NCBI RefSeq assembly: GCF_918797505.1
Contig: NC_092794.1
Location: forward strand, 31,920,122-31,984,121
Direction: 5' to 3'
Length of the DNA: 64,000 bases
Origin: Bemisia tabaci
Taxonomy: Eukaryota > Arthropoda > Insecta > Hemiptera > Aleyrodidae
Shown here piece after piece: positions 21,980 to 31,963 of this stretch (the stretch's first letter is position 1; each line of letters opens with the position of its first letter). The translations under genes were made by a program, and so were the position numbers. Below the pieces are notes generated by a model. It saw only the letters and a program-made list of their open reading frames with translations, had not been told where the DNA came from and made no database searches.

Positions 21980-24423
21980 TATCGCGTGAAACCTAGGCTA
22001 ATTATAAAATCATTTATCTGTCCATTCCAACAACGGCTTGCTTGTTTTATACCATACAGTGCCTTTTTAAGTTTCAAAACATGCCCTGTTTTACATTTGA
22101 CTCCCTCTGGAGGAAAAATGTAAACATCATCTTCTAGAACAGCATTTAGGAATGCTCCTTTAACATCTAGTTGAAAAATATTTAGGTTGTACATGCAACT
22201 TATAGTTAAAAACATTCTAACAGTACTCATCTTAGCTACAGGGGCATAAATGTTATTGTAATCAAAACTCTCTTTCTGCGCAAAACCACGAGCTACTAGT
22301 CGCGCTTTGTAAACACTTTCAGCATTTTCACTTGATTTCTTTGCAAAAACCCACTTTGTATCCACAATCTCCATGTTCTCATTTACTTTGACTTCTTCCC
22401 ATGTCTGTTGTTTTTCAATAGAATCAAGCTCTTTTTCTATAGCTTTTAACCATTTAGCTTCATCTTTTCTTCCTGCCACATCTTTAAAGTTCAACGGTAC
22501 ATCATTTGTATCAAATGCCATCATTGCCATAAAAAGTTCATACTCTTCTAAAAACTTTGGTAATTTTAATTGTCTTTTCGGTCTCTCATAAGTGCCTTCA
22601 TCTCTCTTTGGCTCAATCTTGTCCTCTACCATTTTATCCCTTTTGGTTTCCTTTTCATCCTTATTTTGTACAATTTTTTCATCTAAATTATCATTTAATC
22701 TTATTTTCACAGTGTCATCATTATAATAAAATACAGTTTCATTGAATATTACGTCTCTCGAGACGATAATGGAATTTGTGTTCGGGTCCCACAGTCTGTA
22801 ACCTGTCAGTGCATAACCTACCATTACACACTTAATAGCTTTCCCGTCTAACTTTTTCCTTAACTCATTGGGTACATGGGCATAAGCTGTTGAACCGAAA
22901 ATGTTTAAATTTTTTATCACTGGTTTGTCTCCAAACCACAACTCAGCAGGTGTAAGATAATTTTGATTTGCAGCTGTTGGACTCCTATTTGTTAAATATG
23001 TTACTGTTCTTATTGCTTCAGTCCATAAGTATTTTGGAACTTTAGAATCATGCATTATGGCCCTGGCTTTCTTAACTAAAGTACGATTCATTCTCTCAGA
23101 TTTACCATTTTGCTCAGGGGTGTATCTCACAGTATAGTCAATAAAAGTCCCATTACTTCTGCAAAAATCCTTAAATGCATTAGAAATGTATTCTCCACCA
23201 TTGTCACACCTTAATGTGCTTATTTTTCGATTAAATTTACCCTGAGCCATACTTGCATATTGTTTTCAGCATTCAAAAACTTCGCTCTTATTTTTTATCA
23301 TATACGTTATTACAAAACTGGTATAATCATCAATAAAAGATACAAAATAATTGCTTCCATCATGTGCTGTGGGAGTGATGGGGCCACATACATCTGAATG
23401 TACTATTTCTAAGATTCTTTTGCTTCTCCTTCTCTCACTGAATGGTGACCTAGTCGCTTTTCCAACAACACACGCTTCATAAAAACACAGCTTATTTATG
23501 ACTTCATTTTCCAGACCATGTCTCATATTTTGCTGTTGCAGCATTTTGAGATATTGTTGATTTAAGTGGCCATATCTCTGATGCCACATATCTGATGAAT
23601 CAGTTTGATTTTCTACATTCATAGACTCATACTTAATTCTCTTAAATTGTATTTCAAATAAGTTTTTCACTTCACCCATACCAAATAAATCATTCTTTTT
23701 GAACATTTTCACTTTTCCATCTTCGAAAGATACTTTAATTTCAGCAAGATTTAATTTTTTTACTGATAATAGATTTTTTCTAGCCTCTGGTGTGTAGAAA
23801 ACATCCATGAATACACATTTTATCTCTTTTCCATTTAGAACACTTAAAACTTCTATGGTACCAACTCCCCATGCACACATATATTCATCTTGTTTTGCTA
23901 CAGATATTTTTACAGGATTCTTAAACATTTCAATTTCTCTAAACAAACTTTTATCATTCGCGAGGTGATTCGTACATCCAGAGTCCATCAAGAAAATAAC
24001 ATGATCATTCTGACTTACAGTTTCTGTTGCCTTCAAGTTACCCGTCATAAACGCTATTGCTTCTTCATCATTTGGTGTGTTAGTTGGCATCTCTGCATGA
24101 TTTGCTCTGTAGTAACCGCGACCTCTACCTCTGCCATAGCCTCTTCCTCTCGAGAATCCGCGCCAGCCACCTCGAGAGCCTCTGTGGTTTGACCGGAAAT
24201 TCTGATGTGGCTCGTTCTGTCTGTTTCCATCTGATCCATCTTCACTTCTCCAGGATTTGTCTAAATTCTTCTGTGATCTGCACGATCTCCATTTATGTCC
24301 AGGTTTCCCACAGTTGAAACAGCCTCTGCCTCTTCCTGAGTTCACTGTAAAAGCTGTAGGCGTCTCAGTGATTGTCTCGTCCTTCTCGTTCCTTTGCTTC
24401 TTCTTTCTCAATTCTTCGCCCAT
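21980..24423 (-). pseudogene. Copia pol: zinc knuckle, protease, integrase, first RT part
   Basis: Reading from 24423: the nucleocapsid knuckle CFNCGKPGHKWRSC, an RGRG-rich basic segment, the protease site FLMDSGCTNH, and the GAG-pre-integrase zinc region with WHQRYGHLN. The integrase core follows with Asp in HSDVCGP, Asp in RCDNGGEY, and Glu in TPEQNGKSERMNRT. The RT begins at KWVFAKK, with the Asp of motif A in FQLDVKGAFLNA. An in-frame TGA at 23266-23268 (after SEVFEC) interrupts the integrase. The first Cys of the expected CxxC appears as Tyr (codon 23479-23481, YEAC). The frame ends at the inserted TTAA (21976-21979). Confidence 0.92.
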
Positions 24424-24434
24424 CAGTCTGGAAG

Positions 24435-24968
24435 TCAGATTTGTGAGTGTTTGTTGTTTGATTCAGTTGATTCCCAAGCTGAAACAAAGGGTTCGTAATT
24501 TTCTGGCAACGTTGTTAAAATCTTGGCAATTATCATATCATCCTTAATTGAATTTTCTTCGATACCGTTTATCCTCTGTGCCAGATTTTCCACCTTACTT
24601 ATATATTCTGAAATTGAGTCACTTTTGTTGTAACTGATTTCATAAAATTCGTGTATGAGGGTGCATTTCTTCTTCGTGTCGCCTTTTTCAAAAATTTCTT
24701 GTAATTTATTCATCATAACTTCCGCTGTTTCACAATTCATTATATGTGTTATTAAACGCTTATCGACTGTGGTCAATATGTACTTCTGGGCTGCACCGTC
24801 CTTTTTGTCCCACTCAGCCATTTCATCTACTTTACTTTCTGGCCTGGCATATTTTCCTCGAACAATGTTCAGTAATCCAAGGGATTTGAAAATCGCGTTA
24901 ATCTGTAATTTCCACAACTGGAATGTTTCTTTTCCCTTTAGCCTTTCGATTTTTATGAATTCCTCCAT
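24435..24968 (-). pseudogene. Copia gag, frameshifted at its end
   Basis: The ATG at 24966-24968 starts MEEFIKIERLKG. The translation shows the retrotran_gag/UBN2 pattern of copia gag (FQLWKLQINAIFKSLGL, later YISKVENLAQRI and ILTTLPENYEPFVSAWEST). This is the capsid protein that forms virus-like particles. Around 24455-24470 the frame shifts: the zinc-knuckle-containing continuation (LTNLTSRLMGEELRKK) is in the next frame. A single-base change in the AACAACAAA segment explains it. Programmed frameshifting is possible but less likely, since most copias make one continuous gag-pol frame. Confidence 0.88.
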
Positions 24969-25139
24969 GATAAATTTTTATTTATCGTATTCATCACTTT
25001 TTTAATAAAAAAAATTATTGTTCACATACACAAAATTGTCAGTACAGTACACTAAAATTTTTCCGTACAATACACAAAGAGATATTTCAAAAGTTCCTAT
25101 TTTAATACGATGCTTGAGAATCAATTTTCCGCACAAAAT

Positions 25140-25424
25140 TTATTTCTGCGACACACATTTCTTTAAAGCCGAAACTTCATCTCTCAATGCTTGGAGTTCT
25201 TCAACTTGTCTTTCTAATCGCGCGCGTTTTTTCGAATTTCGTCGACACCAAACCGTTATTCCGAAAAATATTAATATCGACGCTAGGAGGATCACGAGTA
25301 CGTAAAGTACAATGTCATGGGTGCTTAGATCGTTCATCTCATTATCAACTCTGATTGTCTGCACAGGGGCAATATTATTTACGCTTCTATCTTCTTCTTT
25401 CGTCTTAGAATTTTTTCCACCCAT
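25140..25424 (-). CDS. Small predicted myristoylated membrane protein in copia leader
   Basis: Intact 94-residue ORF between the primer site and gag, starting at ATG 25422-25424. It begins MGGKNSK, which fits an N-myristoylation signal (Gly2, Ser6, basic residues). A polar segment of about 28 residues follows, then a hydrophobic helix at about residues 37-57 (IVLYVLVILLASILIFFGITV). Next come WCRRNSKKRARL, a strongly basic patch, and a heptad-like tail (LERQVEELQALRDEVSALKKCV). A single-pass or lipid-anchored membrane protein with a short cytosolic coiled coil is predicted. Standard copia elements have no such gene here. It has no stop or frameshift although gag-pol is broken. Function unknown; an envelope-like or particle-membrane role is speculation. 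Confidence 0.7.
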   Translation of the reverse strand: MGGKNSKTKEEDRSVNNIAPVQTIRVDNEMNDLSTHDIVLYVLVILLASILIFFGITVWCRRNSKKRARLERQVEELQALRDEVSALKKCVSQK

Positions 25425-25464
25425 ATTCTCTTAACCGGCACTTCGCATTCGCGTTAGACTTGTA

Positions 25465-25475
25465 GGCCCATAACC
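25465..25475 (-). other. Copia primer binding site, tRNA-iMet half type
   Basis: GGTTATGGGCC directly follows the 5' LTR on the - strand. It is complementary to the anticodon-arm region of initiator tRNA-Met (GGCCCAUAACC), as in Drosophila copia, which is primed by a cleaved half-tRNA rather than by the tRNA 3' end. Confidence 0.85.
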
Positions 25476-25634
25476 TGTCGGTAGGAGAGGGATAAGAGAC
25501 ACTTACTCCAAGAGATGCTGTAACCGAGTGCAGTTTATTTGGAAAAGAAAACAAGCAAGAGTCAAGCTCATGCATATGACATTGACAAGTAAAATAAACA
25601 TCAACAAGGAAAACATTACAATCAAAGTTCAACA
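25476..25634 (-). promoter_or_regulatory. Copia 5' LTR
   Basis: 159-bp LTR expected to hold the element's promoter. It differs from the 3' LTR at one position. No strong TATA box could be assigned with certainty. Confidence 0.9.
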
Positions 25635-25986
25635 CTCCCTTTTCCAACCCATTCCGGTTTGTTCGATGATCTCATCTTGCCATGTCCTCTTTATTATACT
25701 TTTGCTCCTGTTTCCTGTAGGTGACCAGTCTCTTGTTATTCTTGCCCACCCACAGTTCTTTACTGCTATTTGTCCAGTTCATTTAAACTTTTTCGCTCTA
25801 CTTGATTCCAGTGAGCCTGTTCTGTTTCTGATTTCTATGTTGAAAACTTCTTTTCTTCTTCTTCAGATTCTGCATATTTTCCTCGACATATCCAATAGCG
25901 CATTGCTAAACTTAATTGGGTATCAATATGTGTTAATTTAATTCTGCCCAAAAAGCTTTTTACCGAATCTGTTCTTGTGTGACCAG

Positions 25987-26168
25987 ATCAGAACCAAGGA
26001 GGAATGAACCTGTTGTGGTAGAAGCAAATGGGAGGCCAGAATCCCCTCTTGCTGAATTAGATGTAGTCAAGTGGCTCGTTCATAAAGGACCAAATGACGA
26101 AGGACCAGAAATCCGAGGAGGGCATCCTCACGCTCTTATTGTTCATGCCACAAAAGCCAACAAAAATG
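25987..26168 (+). CDS. C3G: RapGEF1/C3G exon a, segment before REM domain
   Basis: 182-bp exon between acceptor GTGTGACCAG and donor GTAATG. Starting at codon position 3 it encodes SEPRRNEPVVVE..., then AELDVVKWLVHKG and EIRGGHPHALIVHATKANKN. The RGG-x-x-x-ALIVHAT stretch is a strong match to the segment immediately N-terminal to the REM (RasGEF_N) domain of C3G/RapGEF1. It ends one base into a codon, which pairs exactly with the next exon at 41856. C3G activates Rap1 (and related GTPases) downstream of Crk adaptors. Earlier exons (Crk-binding proline motifs) are not seen in the window. Confidence 0.88.
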
Positions 26169-26374
26169 GTAATGTTATATGCTTTTTCTCTAACTACCTT
26201 CATGAACCCCCATCACTTTCCACACTCTCAACATAAGTCTGAATTATTATGTTTATTCAATCATAATTTTTTTTAATTTTCTCGCAAGAATTTGACTTTC
26301 TCCTTGCCAGACTTTTTCATAATAATAGTATTACAGTTTCATTGCACATTAATATCTATTTCATCAGGGGTTTT

Positions 26375-26790
26375 TCTGCTTGATGACCAGCTCTCAACAG
26401 GATACCCTGAAAACGAACTGCATTGGTGCATTTTTGAGGTGGCTGGTGCTTGTTAGAGGTGCTCAATGTTTGTAAATGACAATGACTGCGAGTTTGGGGC
26501 GGGTTTTTTTTAATTGATGCTGATGTGTATCTGACACCACACTGCGCAGTGCAGTTTTCGCAGGTGGTTATTTTTCTGAAGCTTTTAAACTGTTGCAATC
26601 TTATTCTTTACAATTATCTTGTAACTTCAGTTGTTGAAATGCTCAGAATAATTTACTTTAAACGTCAATTATCAAAATTTTGTACTTTGAAAAAGTGAAT
26701 GATCCATTTTGAAAATAATAACTAAATAGATAATGAACCTACATTACCTACAGATGGGAAGCGCTCAATGCTCAGGGTTATGCTCAAATT
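26375..26790 (-). repeat. Interspersed repeat, - orientation
   Basis: Homologous, inverted, to 29510-30200: shared segments include GTTTAAAGTAAATTATTCT, TTGCAACAGTTTAAA and ACTGCACTGCGC-type sequence. Both copies retain a similar short frame (MQQFK.FRK.T.CENC) but neither is a convincing gene. Confidence 0.65.
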
Positions 26791-28489
26791 TTTTTTAATT
26801 TAACTTTGAGTAGTCATTCCTCTAAAAAATTAAATACAAGAGGAAGTCCACAACATTGCAAACCTAGGTACGTGGTCTGGTAGTTTTGTCATCAATATTT
26901 CCGGTAAATATTCACTTCATGCTCTAACTTTTGCGCCAATAAGAGAGCGTTTCCGGCAATCACCCAATGTAACCAGAAATTCTGAACATACTTTCAGTAA
27001 ATATTTAAGTATATGACGCTGTAACTTTTGCGCCTAACGAGAGAGTGTTTCAAGCGATCATCGAATGTAACCCGAGATGCTGCATACTTCCGGTAGATAT
27101 TCACCTGACAATTACCTTAGGCGCACCTTTAAAAAATAGTAAAACAGTTCTTTTTTAAGTATGAAGCTTATGACTTCATTAATGTTTTACGTCAGTAAGT
27201 CCCAATGCATCAACAAAAATATTTTTGGTCTCCTTTCCCAACTAATTAGAATTAAGAATTGAAAATACAGGTAACTCTAGGAACTTTGAGGGAGTGGTGA
27301 CAACGAAGGACTTTTTTTTGGAGTGAAGGGGGCCAAGGAGGGCAGGAAGCATAATATATGTCATATTGACTGGAACAGAATATGACCACAAAATACCTAT
27401 ATGAATTACGTAGATATGTCACGACTCTCTAAGAAAAATCATGACCATAAATTTTTTTTAGATCAATGGAGCAACTGCTAAGTAATTTTTAAACTTCAAA
27501 ATGTTTCAACAATTTTTGAGGTTTTCCAGAGATGTACGAATGGGATTGTTGTTCCTGCAAAAATGGTTTTCCGTAACCCGGCATACACCATAGTGCTCCG
27601 CTTTGGTGACCACAGAAAAATGGTCCATGCACACACTCTTAATTGAAAACTTACCTATCGCCTGTATAGAGACTCCCACGTTTTCCTGGTTCTTATCTTT
27701 TCCTTTTCTTCTCCTCTCGTTGCGGCAGGTGTGACCGTGAGGTTTCCCTATATTTTCATTTCTATTGCTCATTCAGCACTATATCAGCAGTGTCAGAAGG
27801 TGTAAGCTGCGATGTGGACGGATTATGTATGAGAGATGAGTCGATCAAAAATAAAGGAGGAACCTTGAATGAATGGACTCTGCATTTGCGCATTTTTCTT
27901 CTTCTTCGACATGAACCGACAGACTAGGCCGTATTCGTTAGGTTTTATCAAAGTAGAAGAAAGAGGGGTTTGTATCACAGGAATAGGCATTGTAGCATTT
28001 TTAGGGGGCTTAACTCAGGCCCCTATCTCAGCTTCACCTCGACCAAGGGTTCCTGGAAGTACGGAATCTTCTTCAAGATAAAAGGTGGTCGTGAGGCCAA
28101 GGGCTTCCCTTTGAAAATTTTGAAGCATTCAACCCCCTTTAGGCATTTTCAGGCTACTTTAACACCAAATTGTCACTAAAAATTTGGTGTACTTTGCCCG
28201 ACCGTCACTTAAAATTAGCGGATTGTTCCAAGAGAGAATAGAGCTGGAGTAATTTGATTGCAAAGGAGGAGTTGCGATTTTGGCCGAAATCGGCCTCTCC
28301 ACGGAGTCGGAATTTTTTTTTTATATTTGGTAGTCAACGATGCCTATTTTACAGAAATAGTCGGGTATTGCCGATACCTACATTTTTTGGCTCCGAAATA
28401 GGGACGTAAGCATGGCTCTAGAGCCCAAAATATCTGTAAATTAGCATTTTTCGCGGTTCTACCTCAGACCTGAGCCCAAAAGTGACGGG

Positions 28490-28555
28490 TAGGGTGTCCC
28501 AAATTTGAACCATCCAAAGAAATCTTGTTGGATGGTTCAAATTTGGGACACCCTA
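28490..28555. mobile_element. 66-bp perfect hairpin micro-MITE with 8-bp TSD
   Basis: Two perfectly complementary 28-bp arms (28490-28517 and 28528-28555, beginning TAGGGTGTCCCAAATTTGAA) separated by a 10-bp loop. The unit is flanked by exact copies of GTGACGGG (28482-28489 and 28556-28563). The termini match the first seven bases (TAGGGTG) of the 2.2-kb foldback element at 32261, which also has an 8-bp-type duplication. It looks like a transposon reduced to bare ends. Confidence 0.85.
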
Positions 28556-28639
28556 GTGACGGGTCATGAGCTTCGAATATGTATAAGGGACGCCTAGAGA
28601 CGTACAATACGAGAATATGATCACCCGTCGCCTTTATGC

Positions 28640-28905
28640 TTCAGTTCAAAATCAATCTTTTCTAACTTATTAGCTCAAAATAACTGAAAATCCATGTTTT
28701 CCGCGGTTCTACCTCAAATTTCGACCTAGGCCCAAAGAGGTTGACAATATTCTCGCATACTACTTCTCTAAGTGTCCCTCACAACATATTTGAAGCTTGT
28801 GACCCATCATCTTTGGGCCCAGGTCGGAATCTAAGGTAGAACCACAGAAAATATGGATTTTCAGCTATTTTGAGCTAATAAGTTAAAGAAGTTCGATTTT
28901 GAACT
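28640..28905. repeat. Palindrome of about 266 bp
   Basis: The arms pair CTAACTTATTAGCTCAAAAT with ATTTTGAGCTAATAAGTTA and include TAGGTAGAACC-type inner matches; the loop lies near 28745-28765. Divergence of several percent between arms. Confidence 0.65.
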
Positions 28906-29509
28906 TGGGCCCAAAAGTGACGATTGACCATATTGTTGTATGTTACTTTTCTTGGTGACCCTTACACCATATTTGAAGCTCAGGTTGTGTGATCCTGGTC
29001 TCCGGGTAATCACGGTGAACTTAGAATTTTCGATCAAAAATAATGAATCTTTTTTACTGTGCTAAAATTTTCATCAAGAACTTAATTCCCTGTACGAGCG
29101 ATTCAAATCGGGATCCTGCAGATTAGGGTAGAGTTAGCTCCTAATGCCTTTTTAAGAAGACTAGGTCTTTCTTGAGCAAGCATATATGAATTCTAAGCTC
29201 CCTGAATCATTACAGTAATTGCTGCATCTTTGTTGCACCAATAATAGCATATCCTCCAGTCACAATCACTTCCAACCCTTTCTTCAGGAGGTAGGGTCAG
29301 ACCCAACAGTTCTTCCAAAACTTTTCAAAACTTCCTCGTTTGGTAAACTTTAGCATACTTTTTTTTCCTTCATAGGCTGATTGTCGAGACTTTTAGGGGT
29401 TTTTTAAGGTGAAACTAATTTATAATACACTATTCCTTAAAAAGTAGCAAGAAAAGAAACAGTTTTTTTTCTTCTTTTTTTTTGGTGACCATGAGAAAAA
29501 TTTGCGAAC

Positions 29510-30200
29510 CCTGTGCATTAAGTGTCTCCCATTCGTAGGCACTGTAGGTTCATTACCTACTTAGATATTATTTTCAAAAAGAATCATTCTTTTTTTCAAA
29601 GTACAAGATACAAATTTGACAATTGACGTTTAAAGTAAATTATTCTTAGCATTTCAACGACTGAAGTTACGAAATAATTATAAAAACAAGGTTGCAACAG
29701 TTTAAATGCTTCCGAAAACAAACTGCCTGCGAAAACTGCAATGCGCGGCGTCACTTCAGATACACATTAGCGTTAATTAAAAAACCCGCGCAGAACTCGC
29801 CGCCATTGTTGTTTACAAAAGTTGCACAGAGAAAAAAAAGGAGGTGCTTGCATCTTGAGACTGTTTACCTCGTGACGTAGCTTGGTACAACATGGCCAGC
29901 AAAATACGGAATTCGAAGTATGAAAAACGGACCTTTACGTCTGATCTTTTTGCTTACATCAACTCATGATGTAATTTTGAACACTTTAAAAAGAATGACT
30001 TTTTCTGATAAACTGCACCATTTCCACGAAAATCGATGATAAAAGTCGTTCGTACCGACCTACGTCATCAAAAAAATCCAAGATGCCCGAGATGCAAACA
30101 CCTCCTTTTTTCCTCTATGCAAAAATTGAGCACCTTGTACAAGCACCAGCCACCCCAAAAACGCACCAATGCGGTTTGTTTTCGGAGTGCCCTGTTGACG
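29510..30200 (+). repeat. Interspersed repeat, + orientation
   Basis: Inverted homologue of 26375-26790 with an extra internal segment (about 29830-30090) not present in that copy. The segment AGGTGCTTGCATCTTGAG recurs in rearranged form as GATGCAAACACCTCCTTTTT near 30090. Confidence 0.6.
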
Positions 30201-31963
30201 ATCGGGTCGGTAGTCAGAACGATTCATTACATGAGCTAGTTTATCTTACCACATGGAACTTAATTATTTCTGCCAAGAGAATTTTCAAAATCTTAATTTT
30301 TCTTTTTTATTTCCATTTGTGTTCGCAATTTGTAAAGTTTGAATGAAACTTTCTCTGCCTCTGGTACCTAAATATTTATTTGACACTATCCATCAGCTAT
30401 CATCGAATGCATTGGCAAACCTTTTATTCTTCTTTTTTTCTTCTTTTTTTTTGGATGTGAAGAGAATTTACTCTTACAGGTACAATAAGTCTCCATGTAC
30501 CCTAATTTTCTGTATTGTTATTTTCTTGCTGCCTCTCATTTAAGAAGAAAATGGGACAGGTATAATTTTTTAATTCTGCTATGCAATTCCTACCATAGAA
30601 TAAATTGATTTATTTTTCTCCATCAGTTTGCAGAATGACAAACTTAAATTACGGAAAATGGCTGCTTTGTCATTCTTCAAACCTATTACTTGTTTTTATT
30701 GGGTTCAAATCTTGCAACCCTGCAAATTTTTGGTATTCTCACTCGTAATAGTGGAGTCGCTTCGGGTAAAAATATTTAAAATTAGGCTACCAGCATGAAA
30801 CTTGGTGAAAATGCAGTTTAAGGTACCTAAAATAAAAATCCGTCGGGACCCAAGGTGGATCTCCCATGGTTCCCCGTATTTTGACCGCCATTTTCCAAGA
30901 TGGCCGCCATACGCTGATTTCCATTATTATCTCATTTTTCAGGCGTTCTAATTTAGCTATGAACATGAAATTTGGCAGGAATATACTTGAGTGTGTCTAG
31001 AATGAGGAAAATTTGACATTATAGTCCAGTCGGCCATTTTACCCTTGCTGTTGGCCGTCATTTTGAAAATTAGGGGTTCAGCGCCGTTTCTCCGCGGTTT
31101 ATCAGATTCTCGCGGCTGCGTTGCAATGAGATGTATGAAATTTGGCAAGAATATGCATAAATATGTCGAGAACAAAAATCTATCGAGACTCAAGTTCAGT
31201 CGGCCATCTTTATCCTGGCTAATGGCCGCCATTTTTGAAATTAACAGCCCATAGTCCTGATCCTCCGCGGTTTCTCAAATTTGCGCGGCTGTTTTGCATC
31301 TGGACGCGTAAATTTTGGCAGGAATATCCATGAGTGTGTTGAAAATAGAAAGTCATCGAGACCCAAGTTTGGTCAGCCATTTTACCGCCAAACTTGACCG
31401 CCATATAGGAAGTAAGCTAATTGCCCTGTTCCTCCGAGGTTTGTCGGATTTTCGTGACTATTTTACAACTTTCTGCATGAAACTTGGAATGGGCACGTGT
31501 AAATATCGAAGGAACCCAAAAATCCTGAGATTTAAATGCAGTTATTGTTACCCCGGTTAATGGCCGCCATTTTGAGAATAAATGAGCAGACAATTTGTGT
31601 TTTTCCGAGGTATCTCAGACTTGGTGTTGCCCTGTAGCAGCCAAATGTATGAAATTTGGCAGGAATACCCTCGAATATAATTGAAAATACGAAACATGAA
31701 GACATTCGTTTAGAGGTAAAATGGCTTCTCGTGTTTTATCTTTCGATTAGAAAGCTAAAGAATCTTCTGATTTGAAATTTTGTGAATATCACCTTTAAAG
31801 GTTAGTGAAAAATTATTGGGGAGAGCTTTGATACGCTATGATTCCTAATTTTTTGTAATGAAAATAAAACATGAGAGCAAATAAGGCAAGTTGAAAGGCT
31901 GTTGCGCTGATTCTGGTTAAATCGGTCAACATAGGAAAAATTAGATTGATGGTGTTATTTGAC

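Larger units (their letters stand above)
19786..25634 (-). mobile_element. Ty1/copia LTR retrotransposon, 5849 bp
   Basis: A complete element bounded by 159-bp LTRs (TG...CA) differing at one base, and flanked by an exact 5-bp duplication CTCCC (19781-19785 and 25635-25639). Order on the - strand: 5' LTR, tRNA-iMet-type primer site, a small membrane-protein ORF, gag with zinc knuckle, protease, integrase, RT, RNase H, polypurine tract, 3' LTR. Integrase before RT defines Ty1/copia. The near-identical LTRs indicate a recent insertion, yet gag-pol carries a frameshift, an in-frame stop and a 753-bp insertion, so this copy is defective. It lies antisense to C3G, 352 bp upstream of an exon. Confidence 0.95.
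26169..30748 (+). other. C3G intron, first part: repeats only
   Basis: Donor GTAATG at 26169. The sequence contains inverted interspersed repeats (26375-26790, 29510-30200), a degenerate two-copy repeat of about 110 bp (26900-27110, TAACTTTTGCGCC units), a 66-bp micro-hairpin (28490) and a 270-bp palindrome (28640-28905). No further exon recognised. Confidence 0.6.

Noticed and set aside
24435..24470. Programmed ribosomal frameshift between gag and pol in the copia element
   Set aside because: The shift falls within gag, before the zinc knuckle, at a simple AAC/CAA repeat, and other lesions are present. A mutation is more likely.
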